NCBI RefSeq assembly: GCF_014196635.1
Contig: NZ_JACIEB010000005.1
Location: forward strand, 249,001-313,000
DNA from: Sphingobium fontiphilum
GTDB lineage: Bacteria; Pseudomonadota; Alphaproteobacteria; Sphingomonadales; Sphingomonadaceae
Direction: 5' to 3'
Length of the DNA: 64,000 bases
A model generated the notes under the pieces. That model was not told the DNA's origin and did no database searches. It worked only from the letters and a program-made list of their open reading frames with translations. Both the position numbers and the translations under genes were made by a program. This document shows positions 51,266 through 59,844 of this stretch, one piece after another. Position 1 is the stretch's first letter. Every line of letters starts with the position of its first letter.

Positions 51266-52849
51266 TTAACTTGTCACTGCGTCAAAATCGAGGCCAAGAT
51301 CTTCGAAGATCACCTGCGCGGCGTTGCGCCCCGGCCCGCCCGTGACGCCGCCACCGGGGTGAGTCGAACCGGCGGTGAGGTACAGCCGATCAATCGGCAT
51401 GCGGTATTGCCCCCAGCCCGGCACCGGGCGGTTGCCGCCAAGCTGCCAGCTGTAGAAGCCCAGATGCTGGATATCGCCGTTGACGAGGCTGGTGTTGTAG
51501 CGCGTGATGTCCAGCGGGGTCATGAAATGCTTGCCGAGGATATTCTCCTCGGTGACGTTCGGCGCGATCTTGCGCAGGTTTTCGATGAAGCGGTTGGCCC
51601 ATTCCTCGCCTATTTGGTCCCACTTTTCGCGGCCGCCCTCCTTGAGGTCGAGCGGGACGAAGGCGTAGATGTGCAGTTGCGCCATGCCTTCGGGCACGCG
51701 GGTCGGGTCGGCGCGGAACTGCTGGACATAGATGGCGAAATCGTCGCGCGGGATGCCTCGCTTGAGCTCCTGGAAGCCTTGCGCGAAGGCATCGACATCG
51801 GCATGCCCGGTTTCGACCCAGTAGAAATCGTCAATCCCCTGCCCGACGGTGAAGCGCGCCGGTTCCTTCAGCGCAAGGTGCACGGTCATCGGTTGCAGCG
51901 CGGCGTATTTGAGCACGTCGATTCGGTGCAGGAAGCCGGGCGGCAGTTCGGCGCCTTCGACCATGTGCGGAAAGACCTGCGCTACATGCAGCCCGGCCAC
52001 CACGGCCTTTTCGGCGCGGATCACCTCGCCGCCTTCCAGCACAAGACCGCGCGCGGTCTGGTCTTCCAGCAGGATGCGTTCGACCTGCGCGTTCAGCCGG
52101 ATGGTGCCGCCGTGATCCTCGAAGCAGCGCACCAGCGCATCGGCCAGCGCGCCCGATCCGCCAACTGCGATGCCCAGCCCGAACTTGTACATGTAAGGCA
52201 GGATCAGGTAAAATCCGAAGCCGGTGCCGTTGTCGAACGGGTCCATCATCGTTTCCGAGGCATAGCGCGCCAGAGCGATCCGCACCTTGGGATGTTCGAT
52301 CCATTCGCAGATAAGATCCCACGCGCTGATCGCCTGCAGGCGCATCAGTTCCTGGCCTTCGGGCGATGCGTTCATCATCATCGCCTGGGCGCCCGGATCG
52401 GGCGGCACGCTGAACATGCCCATCACCAGCATGTCGAGTGTGCGGTCGACGGTTTCGACAAAGCGGCGGTAATTGTCTGCGTCTATCGGGCTGATCTTCG
52501 CAATCGACGCTGCGGTGCGGTCGAGATCGCTCCAGAACTCCAGCACGGTGCCATCGTCGAACAGCAGGGCCGAGATGCGTTCGGGGTGGTTGTAGGTCAG
52601 CCCGTATTTCCCAAGGAGCTGCAATTCATCGTTGCGGATCAGCGGGTTGCCCATGATGAGCGAATGGCTGACCGAACAGACGTCTTGCTTGAATCCGGGG
52701 CCGGTCAATTCACGCGTCGCCACGCTGCCGCCTGCCCTGTCAGAGCGTTCGACGATCAGCGTGCGAACCCCTGCCTTGGCCAGATAGCAGCCGACGATCA
52801 GCGCATTGTGCCCGGCCCCGGCGATGACCACGTCATAGGTGTCAGCCAT
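51266..52849 (-). CDS. FAD-dependent phytoene-desaturase-like oxidoreductase
   Basis: 527 residues from ATG 52849 (RBS GAGAGGACAAG). MADTYDVVIAGAGHNALIVG is the FAD-binding fold, followed by LIVERSDRAGGSVATREL. C-terminal LYLTAGSTHPGGGVTGGPG is the second FAD motif. The same domain order as 25492, but a divergent sequence. Second gene of the operon SDR (52876) - this gene, possibly reading on to 50280. FAD-linked desaturase or isomerase for a hydrophobic substrate; role inferred from family. Confidence 0.88.
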   Translation of the reverse strand: MADTYDVVIAGAGHNALIVGCYLAKAGVRTLIVERSDRAGGSVATRELTGPGFKQDVCSVSHSLIMGNPLIRNDELQLLGKYGLTYNHPERISALLFDDGTVLEFWSDLDRTAASIAKISPIDADNYRRFVETVDRTLDMLVMGMFSVPPDPGAQAMMMNASPEGQELMRLQAISAWDLICEWIEHPKVRIALARYASETMMDPFDNGTGFGFYLILPYMYKFGLGIAVGGSGALADALVRCFEDHGGTIRLNAQVERILLEDQTARGLVLEGGEVIRAEKAVVAGLHVAQVFPHMVEGAELPPGFLHRIDVLKYAALQPMTVHLALKEPARFTVGQGIDDFYWVETGHADVDAFAQGFQELKRGIPRDDFAIYVQQFRADPTRVPEGMAQLHIYAFVPLDLKEGGREKWDQIGEEWANRFIENLRKIAPNVTEENILGKHFMTPLDITRYNTSLVNGDIQHLGFYSWQLGGNRPVPGWGQYRMPIDRLYLTAGSTHPGGGVTGGPGRNAAQVIFEDLGLDFDAVTS

Positions 52850-52875
52850 GTCTCTTGTCCTCTCGCGTGTTTCGG

Positions 52876-53643
52876 TCAGCGGGCGGTGTCGATGATAAAC
52901 CCGCCATCGGGCGTCAGGCTGTACCCGGTCATGAACCGGGCGTCGGCGCTGGCCAGGAACAGTGCCACCGGGGCGATATCCAGATCGGGCGAACCCAGTC
53001 GCGCTATCGGGGAATTGGGCACCCAGGTGGCTGCGCCGCTTTCGTCCGCCGTTGTCGCATCGTAGGCATCGGTCTGGGCGATGGGAAGGATGTTGTTGAC
53101 GGTGATCGCGTCTGCGCCCCATTCACGCGCCGCCACGCGCGACAGCGCCCGGATCGCTTCCTTGGCCATGGCATAAGGCGCAAAACCGGCCGCTCCGATC
53201 ACCCCGACCGACGATGCGAAATTGATGACCCGCCCGGCCCCGCTGTGCTTGAGGTGGGGGTAGGCCGCCTGCATCGTGCGCAGGCAGGCGATCGGCCCGG
53301 TGTGGAACTGGTGCAGCAACTGGTCCACGCCAAGGTCGAGGACGCTCGATTGCGTGGTCGAAAGGTCGAAGGCGTTGTTCACCAGGATGTCCAGCCCGCC
53401 GAACGATGCGACGGCCCCGGCGATAGCGTCCCTAACGTCCTGCTCGCACGCGACATCGCAAGTAATGCCAATGGCATTGCCACCCGCTGCGGTTATTTCC
53501 GCGACGACGTTATCGACATTGGCGCGGGTGCGCGACGTGACCGCGACCTGCGCCCCTTCGGCGGCGAACAGTTTTGCGATCGCGCGGCCGATACCGCGAC
53601 CTGCACCGGTAATCAGCGCGGTCTTCCCGTCGAGTCGGTGCAT
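52876..53643 (-). CDS. Short-chain dehydrogenase/reductase
   Basis: 255 residues from ATG 53643, after GGAGAGGACG. TGAGRGIGRAIAKLF, NNAFDLS, Ser in NFASSVG, YAMAK catalytic pair; ends PDGGFIIDTAR. Lies 26 bases ahead of the desaturase-like flavoprotein gene in the same operon. NAD(P)-linked oxidoreductase of unknown substrate. Confidence 0.92.
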   Translation of the reverse strand: MHRLDGKTALITGAGRGIGRAIAKLFAAEGAQVAVTSRTRANVDNVVAEITAAGGNAIGITCDVACEQDVRDAIAGAVASFGGLDILVNNAFDLSTTQSSVLDLGVDQLLHQFHTGPIACLRTMQAAYPHLKHSGAGRVINFASSVGVIGAAGFAPYAMAKEAIRALSRVAAREWGADAITVNNILPIAQTDAYDATTADESGAATWVPNSPIARLGSPDLDIAPVALFLASADARFMTGYSLTPDGGFIIDTAR

Positions 53644-53926
53644 CGTCCTCTCCACATGGCGGTGATTTTGACCTTTGGCGGCATTGTGGCACTCAATGTG
53701 GCGATGCCGCCTATCGTCCGAAGGGTTGGCGGCGGGGTGCAGGGTGATGGCGGCACTGCTTGTGGACGCAGCGTCAAACAAAAGACCCGCGCGCCGCAGC
53801 CGGCTGTCCTTGGCGGACCTGTCATTGGGCAGGCCCCGCGGCGATGCGGTGCGCTAGTCTGCGGCCAAGATGCGCGGTCCCGTTTCAGGGATGAGCGCAC
53901 GCCGTGGACGGGGACCGGATGTTGGC

Positions 53927-54772
53927 ATGAACGCAGATCGGGCAAGGCGCTGGTTCATCACCGGCATTTCGACAGGCTTCGGGCGTGAACTGGCGCGGGC
54001 TGTCGTGCAGGCGGGGGACACGGTGCTGGGCACGGTGCGCAACCCGGCGCAGGTTGCCGAACTTGCCGCCGAACGGATTGCGGCCATTGTCATGGACGTG
54101 AACGACGAGGCAGCGGTTGCCGCCGGTGTCGCCGCCATGAACGAACGGTTCGGCGGCGTGGACGTGGTTGTCAACAACGCCGGGTTCGGGATGAACGGCA
54201 CGATCGAGGCGCTCTCGCTCGACGAACTGCGCGCGGTTATGGAAACCAACTTCTTCGGTGCGGTGCGCGTGTCCAAGGCGTTCATCCCCGCGCTGCGCGC
54301 AGGTGGCGGAACGATCGTCATGATTTCGTCGATGGCGGGTCATATCGGGTTTGGCGGCATGGGGGCCTACTGTGCCTCCAAATTCGCGCTTGAAGGCGTG
54401 TCCGATGCGCTGGCGCAAGAGCTGGCGCCGTTTGGGATCGACGTGCTGATCGTCGAACCCGGATCCTTCCGCACCGATTTTTCGGGCCGGTCGATGAAGG
54501 GGGCCAAGCGCGCGCTTGATGCCTATGCCGGAACGCAGGCGGGCGAGGTGCGCGCCCGCCTTGCCGCCTATCACGGCAACGAACCGGGCGATCCGGTCAA
54601 GGCGGCCCACGCTATCGTACAGGTGGTCCGCAGCGGCAAACCGCCACGCCGCCTTGCCCTGGGCGCCGATGCCGTGGCCGGCATTCTGAAGAAGCTCGAC
54701 AGCGTGAAGCAAGATATCGAAGCCTGGCGCGCCGTGTCGGTCGATACCGTGCTGGACGAGACAGGCGCATGA
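53927..54772 (+). CDS. Short-chain dehydrogenase/reductase (extended C-terminus type)
   Basis: 281 residues from ATG 53927; an in-frame ATG at 53891 is possible. TGISTGFGRELARAVV cofactor loop, NNAGFGM, Ser in ISSMAGH and YCASK. Unlike most SDRs here it has no VDGG tail; the C-terminus AGILKKLDSVKQDIEAWRA is that of the larger oxidoreductase group acting on sterols, retinol-like or acyl substrates. The gene is followed 48 bases later by a SnoaL-like gene. Confidence 0.9.
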   Translation: MNADRARRWFITGISTGFGRELARAVVQAGDTVLGTVRNPAQVAELAAERIAAIVMDVNDEAAVAAGVAAMNERFGGVDVVVNNAGFGMNGTIEALSLDELRAVMETNFFGAVRVSKAFIPALRAGGGTIVMISSMAGHIGFGGMGAYCASKFALEGVSDALAQELAPFGIDVLIVEPGSFRTDFSGRSMKGAKRALDAYAGTQAGEVRARLAAYHGNEPGDPVKAAHAIVQVVRSGKPPRRLALGADAVAGILKKLDSVKQDIEAWRAVSVDTVLDETGA

Positions 54773-54820
54773 GCCGGGGCGCCGTTGCCAGCCATTTCAT
54801 CACCACGAAGGATGCGATCT

Positions 54821-55237
54821 ATGCCTGAACCCGAAAGCGCCACCACGACGAAGTCGGACGCGATCATCGCGGTGGAACGCTGGAACCACCATTGGGGCAA
54901 CCGCGATCTGGAAGGCATGAAGCGCGTGGCCGCCGACGATTTCATCCAGTGGCACGCCACGGTGCGCAAGAACCTGACCAAGGACGAAGAATTCGACATG
55001 CTGGTCGAAGCGCTGAAGGTCATGCAGATCCGCTTCAAGGATATCCGCCTGACCGCCATGACCAACGATACCGTGTTGATGCAGTGCCTTGGCGATATCG
55101 AGATCGCCAATGCCGGCGCGCGCAGCGACGTGCCGTTCGCCATGGTGTTCAATACACGCGGCCAGCAGATCACCCGCTGCGACGAATATATGGACGGCAG
55201 GTCGCTGCCACCGATCGACTTCACGCCGAAGGACTGA
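54821..55237 (+). CDS. SnoaL-like (NTF2 fold) protein
   Basis: 138 residues from ATG 54821. VERWNHHWGNRDLEGMKRVAADDFIQWHAT is the SnoaL-like N-terminal region; AMVFNTRGQQITRCDEYMDG is the C-terminal strand. His/Asp residues in the central cavity could support isomerase or hydratase chemistry. Probably cotranscribed with the SDR at 53927; convergent with the AhpD-like gene at 55274. Confidence 0.82.
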   Translation: MPEPESATTTKSDAIIAVERWNHHWGNRDLEGMKRVAADDFIQWHATVRKNLTKDEEFDMLVEALKVMQIRFKDIRLTAMTNDTVLMQCLGDIEIANAGARSDVPFAMVFNTRGQQITRCDEYMDGRSLPPIDFTPKD

Positions 55238-55273
55238 CCGGGAGGCGTCAGCCCGCCCGGTCAGCCCGCCCGA

Positions 55274-55858
55274 TCATTCGGCGGGAGCGAGTTCGGCCCG
55301 TTCGGTCAGGCCGTCGTTGCGCAGCGCGGCAAGCGTCTCGGCGCTGGGCGGAACGACACAGACGCTGCCGATGCCAAGCGCCTTCAGCGCCCGTCCGGTG
55401 CCGACCCAGCATGACAGCATCAGCACCGTATCGCCGATCTCCTCTTCGGTGAGCAGCGCATGCATCCTCTCCCACAGCGCGTCGTCGCCGTTGATGCCGT
55501 CGATCTCGCGCTCGAACCGGTCGGCGAATTCGATGAGCAGGCGTTCGCGCGGCGTGAAGCCTTCCCACCCGTAATTGCAATCGGCAGCATTCTGATAGAA
55601 TTCTTCAGCGATTTCGCCGCCCTGAAAGCCCGGCCAGTCCTTCCACAGCCGCATTCCGGCACAGATCGGGCAGTTGGTGCGCACCGCACCCAGGATCCGC
55701 ATGCCTTCGCGCTCGCGCGCCGTCAGCGTGGTTTCGGGTGCGTCGTAAATCGTGCGGAACATGCGCTGGCGGGTTTCCACCAGCTTTTCGGTGCCAAGGT
55801 GGTTGAGGATATGAACCAGCGGTTCACGATCTTCGGGAATGGTAACGCGGTATGGCAT
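55274..55858 (-). CDS. AhpD/CMD-like protein with CxxC
   Basis: 194 residues, helical. TAREREGMRILGAVRTNCPICAGMRLWKDW contains the CxxC motif at the expected position of AhpD/carboxymuconolactone-type proteins, and LLIEFADRFEREIDG with EEIGDTVLMLSCWVG follows. AhpD-like proteins use the two Cys in peroxide defence or related chemistry; in this setting it may be a CMD-type decarboxylase or reductant. Two exact 20-base tandem copies lie upstream of its start. Confidence 0.82.
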   Translation of the reverse strand: MPYRVTIPEDREPLVHILNHLGTEKLVETRQRMFRTIYDAPETTLTAREREGMRILGAVRTNCPICAGMRLWKDWPGFQGGEIAEEFYQNAADCNYGWEGFTPRERLLIEFADRFEREIDGINGDDALWERMHALLTEEEIGDTVLMLSCWVGTGRALKALGIGSVCVVPPSAETLAALRNDGLTERAELAPAE

Positions 55859-55892
55859 GGCGTCTCTCCTCCAATGATGGTTCGGTCACTTT

Positions 55893-55933
55893 CTTGTCGC
55901 CGATTTATGCACACTTGTCGCCGATTTATGCAC
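55893..55933. repeat. Tandem exact 20-bp direct repeat, 21-bp period
   Basis: CTTGTCGCCGATTTATGCAC occurs at 55893-55912 and again at 55914-55933, separated by one base. The period equals two helical turns, so both copies face the same side of the DNA. They lie in the 188-base gap between the divergent AhpD-like (55274) and SnoaL (56047) genes, 35 bases upstream of the former. Likely regulator binding sites. Confidence 0.75.
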
Positions 55934-56046
55934 GGTGGACCCGTCTGTTCGCGCCGCCGCCTGCCGTAGGGTAGGGCGCTTCACCTCAAAGGGCTGCGAT
56001 AGCCGGGCACAACGACTGCACAACGCTGCGGCAGGGAGAACAGAGG

Positions 56047-56619
56047 ATGCCCCGGCTTTCCACTGCAAGACAGAGCCTTAGACGGCTCGACGACCGGATT
56101 GAGGCCGAAAGCGACCCCCGCCGCAGGGCGTGGCTGACGACATACCGCAACCACTGGTGGGGCGAAGTGATCGGCGATGTCGACATGGTGATGGACACGA
56201 TGTCACACGGCCCGATCTCCTATACATTCGATGGTCACCCGTTCATGTCGGCGGACGAAAGCCTGGCCCGGATCACCGACCGCGCCGGAACCCGCGCGAT
56301 GTACGAAGGCGTGGTTGCGCTCGGCGTGCGGATGGCCGGGCCGTTCGATGAGGAGCGCGTGCTGTTCGACGAACACGGGATGGCCCTGGCCTGTGTGCTG
56401 AGCGCGGTCTATCCGGGCACATTTCTGGCCCGCCACAGCGAACCCGTCGACCCCGATGGCATTTACCTGATCCGCTGGCCCAACGTGACCACGATCCGGT
56501 TCGATGCCGAAGGGCTGATGATGGGCGAAGATATCATCAATGGCGCGCCGATTCGCGTGCAGCCGGTGGACCGCAGGCAGGTCGACATGCTGCTCGACGG
56601 TCCGCTGCCGACGGCATGA
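56047..56619 (+). CDS. NTF2/SnoaL-like protein
   Basis: 190 residues, somewhat longer than the other SnoaL-like proteins of this window. RRAWLTTYRNHWWGEVIGDVD and MDTMSHGPISYTFDGH form the N-terminal module; YEGVVALGVRMAGPFDEERVL and IRWPNVTTIRFDAEGLMMGE the barrel strands. Related to proteins sometimes found beside Rieske enzymes. First gene of a four-gene operon SnoaL-SDR-SDR-SnoaL (56047-58703). Role inferred: isomerase/cyclase-like or binding. Confidence 0.75.
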   Translation: MPRLSTARQSLRRLDDRIEAESDPRRRAWLTTYRNHWWGEVIGDVDMVMDTMSHGPISYTFDGHPFMSADESLARITDRAGTRAMYEGVVALGVRMAGPFDEERVLFDEHGMALACVLSAVYPGTFLARHSEPVDPDGIYLIRWPNVTTIRFDAEGLMMGEDIINGAPIRVQPVDRRQVDMLLDGPLPTA

Positions 56620-56645
56620 TGCCGTCCACCCCGGAGAGCGAAGCA

Positions 56646-57467
56646 ATGAGACGACTGGAAAACAAGGTTGCCGTCATCAGCGGCACGAGCGGTGGCATCG
56701 GCGCCGCCACGGCGCGGCGGCTGGCGTCCGAAGGGGCAAGTGTAGTGCTGGCCGACATCAATCTGGAAGGCGCCGAAAAGACCGCGCAGGCCGTGCGCGA
56801 TGCAGGCGGCGAGGCTATCGCGCTGCACCTCGACCTTGCCGAGGAAGCCAGCATCAAGGGGCTGATCGACCAGGCCGTTGCCCGTTACGGTCCGATCGAC
56901 GTGCTGTTCAACAACGCCGCCGACACGCGCTATGAAACGATGCAGCACGATGCGGCGGTCGCGTTCATGGACGCCGATCTTTGGGACAGCGTGTTTCGCA
57001 TCAACACCCGCGGCACGATGTTGATGATCAAGCATACCCTGCCGCACATGATCCGCCAGGGTGGAGGATCGATCATTAACACCAGTTCGGGCGCATCGCT
57101 GCGCGCCGACCTTTTCCGCGTGGCCTATGCCTCGTCCAAGGCGGCGATCAACGTGCTGACCGAATATGTCGCGGCGCAGTATGGCAAGAAGGGCATACGC
57201 TGCAATGTCGTCTCGCCAGGGCTGGTGGTGACGGAAAACACCGAGATGAACCAGGGCCATAATCTGGACCTGTACCTTGCCCATCACCTGACGCCGCGGC
57301 TTGGCCGACCGGACGATCTTGCCGCGATGGTCGCCTTGCTGGCGTCGGACGACGGCAAGTTCATCACCGCCCAGATCATCCCCGTCGATGGCGGCATTTC
57401 CACCCACTTCCCGCATGTTGCGGAAACCCGCGGCGGCGTTGACGCCTACAAGCCGGTTAAGAATTGA
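56646..57467 (+). CDS. Short-chain dehydrogenase/reductase
   Basis: 273 residues from ATG 56646 (RBS GGAGAGCGAAGC). SGTSGGIGAATARRL, NNAADTR, Ser in NTSSGASL, YASSK. The AHHLTPRLGRPDDLAAMVALL and PVDGGISTHFPHV segments link it to 57478, 28469 and 29470. Ten bases separate it from 57478, to which it is closely related, suggesting tandem duplication. Confidence 0.93.
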   Translation: MRRLENKVAVISGTSGGIGAATARRLASEGASVVLADINLEGAEKTAQAVRDAGGEAIALHLDLAEEASIKGLIDQAVARYGPIDVLFNNAADTRYETMQHDAAVAFMDADLWDSVFRINTRGTMLMIKHTLPHMIRQGGGSIINTSSGASLRADLFRVAYASSKAAINVLTEYVAAQYGKKGIRCNVVSPGLVVTENTEMNQGHNLDLYLAHHLTPRLGRPDDLAAMVALLASDDGKFITAQIIPVDGGISTHFPHVAETRGGVDAYKPVKN

Positions 57468-57477
57468 GGATAGATCC

Positions 57478-58311
57478 ATGGGCAGACTGACCGGAAGAAC
57501 CTGCATCGTTACCGGCGGCGCCGGCGGCCTTGGATCGGCCACCGTGCGGCGGCTTTGCGCCGAAGACGGGCAGGTGGTGATCGCCGACATCATGCTGGAG
57601 CCTGCGCAGGCGCTGGCCGAGGACATCCGCGCGAGTGGCGGCGATGCGATTGCGCTGCATGTCGATCTTGGCGATCCCGACAGCATCAGGAAGCTGATCG
57701 ACGACACGCTGGCGCATTACGGCAAGCTGGAGGTGATCTTCAACAATGGCGCGGCCACCCAGGCCGATTTCCTCAACCGCGATGGCGCGGCCGGGGACAT
57801 GGAGATCGAGGTCTGGGACACGACCTTTGCGGTCAACGCGCGCGGCACCATGCTGATGATCAAGTACGCGCTGCCTGCGCTGATCGAATCGGGCAGCGGG
57901 GCGATCATCAACACCAGTTCGGGCGCGGCGCTGCTGGGCGATCTGGCGCGCACGGCCTATGCGGCATCGAAATCGGCGGTCAATGCGCTGACGCTTTATG
58001 TCGCGGCGCAGTACGGCAAGCAGGGCGTGACCTGCAACGTCATCTCGCCCGGCATGGTGCCCACGGCCCCGTCGCGGGCCAACCAGCCCGAACTGATCCG
58101 CATGGTGGAGCGCCATCACCTGACCCCCGAACTGGGCTATCCCGAGGATATCGCGGCGATGGTCGCGCTGCTCGCCTCGGACGAAGGCCGTTTTGTCAGC
58201 GGGCAGATCCTGCGCGTGGATGGCGGCGTCAGCAAGGCGTTCGCCCATGTTGCCGATAACCGCGACCAGTTCGAAGCCCATGTCGCAAACATCTGGGGAG
58301 GCGCGGCATGA
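57478..58311 (+). CDS. Short-chain dehydrogenase/reductase
   Basis: 277 residues from ATG 57478, with GAGGA upstream. TGGAGGLGSATVRRL, NNGAATQ, Ser in NTSSGAAL, YAASK. RHHLTPELGYPEDIAAMVAL and RVDGGVSKAFAHV place it with its neighbour. Its stop overlaps the next gene start as ATGA. The two tandem SDRs could form a heteromer or catalyse successive oxidations; this is inference. Confidence 0.93.
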   Translation: MGRLTGRTCIVTGGAGGLGSATVRRLCAEDGQVVIADIMLEPAQALAEDIRASGGDAIALHVDLGDPDSIRKLIDDTLAHYGKLEVIFNNGAATQADFLNRDGAAGDMEIEVWDTTFAVNARGTMLMIKYALPALIESGSGAIINTSSGAALLGDLARTAYAASKSAVNALTLYVAAQYGKQGVTCNVISPGMVPTAPSRANQPELIRMVERHHLTPELGYPEDIAAMVALLASDEGRFVSGQILRVDGGVSKAFAHVADNRDQFEAHVANIWGGAA

Positions 58312-58703
58312 CCGGCGGCGCGCTTGAAAACCTCATGGCTGTGGCGCGGGCATGGGAGGATGCCTGCCGTTCGGGTGACAATGCCCGGATCGTCGACCTG
58401 CTGACCGACGATGCCGCCGTCTGGTACAATTTCCAGCCCGATGTGCACCATTCCAAGGCGGGCTATCGCGCCATTCTGGATGCCAGCGACAAGACTTTCA
58501 CGAAGCGCACCTACACCGACATGCGGCTGAATTTTCACCCCGGCGGCTTTGTCGAACAGGCAACGCTGTCAGGCGATACGCCGCAGGGCCAGGTCGAAAT
58601 CCCGTTCCTGCTTGTCGCCACTGTCGAAGGCGGCCGGATCTCCCGGCTGGCGGAGTATTTCGATTCCACCATCCTGCACCAGGCCGGGCTGGCTCCGGCC
58701 TAG
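58308..58703 (+). CDS. SnoaL-like (NTF2 fold) protein
   Basis: 131 residues starting in the ATGA overlap with the SDR. AVARAWEDACRSGDNARIVDLLTDDAAVWYN and VEGGRISRLAEYFDSTILHQ are typical of SnoaL-like isomerases. The segment VWYNF is also present in the NTF2 proteins at 62614 and 63164 (WYNFSDATLD; WYNFDPQDR), so these three are close relatives. Last gene of the four-gene operon. Confidence 0.87.
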   Translation: MTGGALENLMAVARAWEDACRSGDNARIVDLLTDDAAVWYNFQPDVHHSKAGYRAILDASDKTFTKRTYTDMRLNFHPGGFVEQATLSGDTPQGQVEIPFLLVATVEGGRISRLAEYFDSTILHQAGLAPA

Positions 58704-58723
58704 GCCGGACGGCCGGGCGGCGT

Positions 58724-59527
58724 TCACAGGATCGAATTGGTCATCCCGCCATCGCACAGGATGGTTTCCCCGGTGGTGTAGCCGGCGGCCTGCGAACACA
58801 GGAAAAGGCACAGCGCGGCCATTTCCTGCGGCTGTCCGGCGCGGGCAGCCGGGATATGCTGCACCATGTTGGCGCGGAAAGCGTCAAAGCTCATCCCTGC
58901 CGCTTCGGCCTGGGCCCGCGTCCATGTGCGGTTGCTTTCGGTATCGATATAGCCGGTGCCGATGGTGTTGATGGTAATGCCCTGCGCTGCGACTTCGCCC
59001 GCCACGGTCTTGGCCAGCGCGGCGGCGGCAACGCGGGTGCTGTTGGCCAGCACATAGCCAAAATTCAGCCCGCTGCGCACGATCTGCTTGGCCGTGCCCG
59101 ATCCGATCGTCACGATCCGTCCCCAGCCCTGCTGCTGCATGTGCGGCAGCACCACGCGCAGCATCCGGGCATAGCACAGCACTACGCTGTGATAGGCTTG
59201 CGCCAGCATGGCTTCGTCGACATCGGCAAAGGTGCCGGGCGGCGGCGGATCGAGATTGTAGATGGCAATGTCGGGGGCGCCCAGTTCGGCCACCGCGCGA
59301 TCATGAATCCGGCCATAGCTGTCGAGGTCGAGCAGGTCCGCGCTGATGCCGATCGCGGTCCCGCCACTGGCGCCTATCGCCGCCACGGTATCGTCAATCG
59401 CTGCTTGCCCGCGCGCCACCACGATTACCTTCACACCTGCGTCGGCAAGGTCGAGCGCGATTTGCCGGCCAATGCCCTTGCTGCCTCCCAGGACGAGCGC
59501 GGTGCGCCCCTTGATTCCCAGATCCAT
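58724..59527 (-). CDS. Atypical SDR with Tyr-xxx-Asn
   Basis: 267 residues from ATG 59527. MDLGIKGRTALVLGGSKGIG, so the third member of the clade with 20528 and 40291: S143 in IGSGTAK, Y158-VLA-N162, and NLDPPPPG in place of NNAG. Ends VLANST..., GYIDTES, ETILCDGGMTNS. Divergent from the TonB receptor at 59845 and convergent with 58308. Confidence 0.9.
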   Translation of the reverse strand: MDLGIKGRTALVLGGSKGIGRQIALDLADAGVKVIVVARGQAAIDDTVAAIGASGGTAIGISADLLDLDSYGRIHDRAVAELGAPDIAIYNLDPPPPGTFADVDEAMLAQAYHSVVLCYARMLRVVLPHMQQQGWGRIVTIGSGTAKQIVRSGLNFGYVLANSTRVAAAALAKTVAGEVAAQGITINTIGTGYIDTESNRTWTRAQAEAAGMSFDAFRANMVQHIPAARAGQPQEMAALCLFLCSQAAGYTTGETILCDGGMTNSIL

Positions 59528-59844
59528 TCCAAGCGTCCTCCTGCCATGCCTGCCGCCCAGCGCGGCCTTGCGCAAACAATGAGGGCATGCGCCAATCGGC
59601 AATCTGCCGCCCGGTAGGGTTGATCGGCGGGCGCCGCGCCGGGCGGGCAGCGGTGAAACTCGCCTGCCTGCGGATAGGATTAAATATTCTGACCAAATCT
59701 ATACACGATTTACGACATAATGGTTGATCCGGCCATGGAGCCGGGTGACCCCACGGGAGCATGCTGCGCAAGGCCAAGGTTCGGCCCTGACACTGTCTTC
59801 AAAGATATTTTCCAAACAGAAACAGCAGGAGGATTGGGGGAGTG
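59528..59844. other. Intergenic promoter region upstream of second TonB receptor
   Basis: 317 bases with no gene. It becomes AT-rich at 59680-59725 (AAATATTCTGACC... TACGACATAATGG), the likeliest promoter area. AGGAGGATTGGGGG is the strong ribosome site of 59845. I cannot assign -35/-10 boxes with confidence. Confidence 0.45.
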
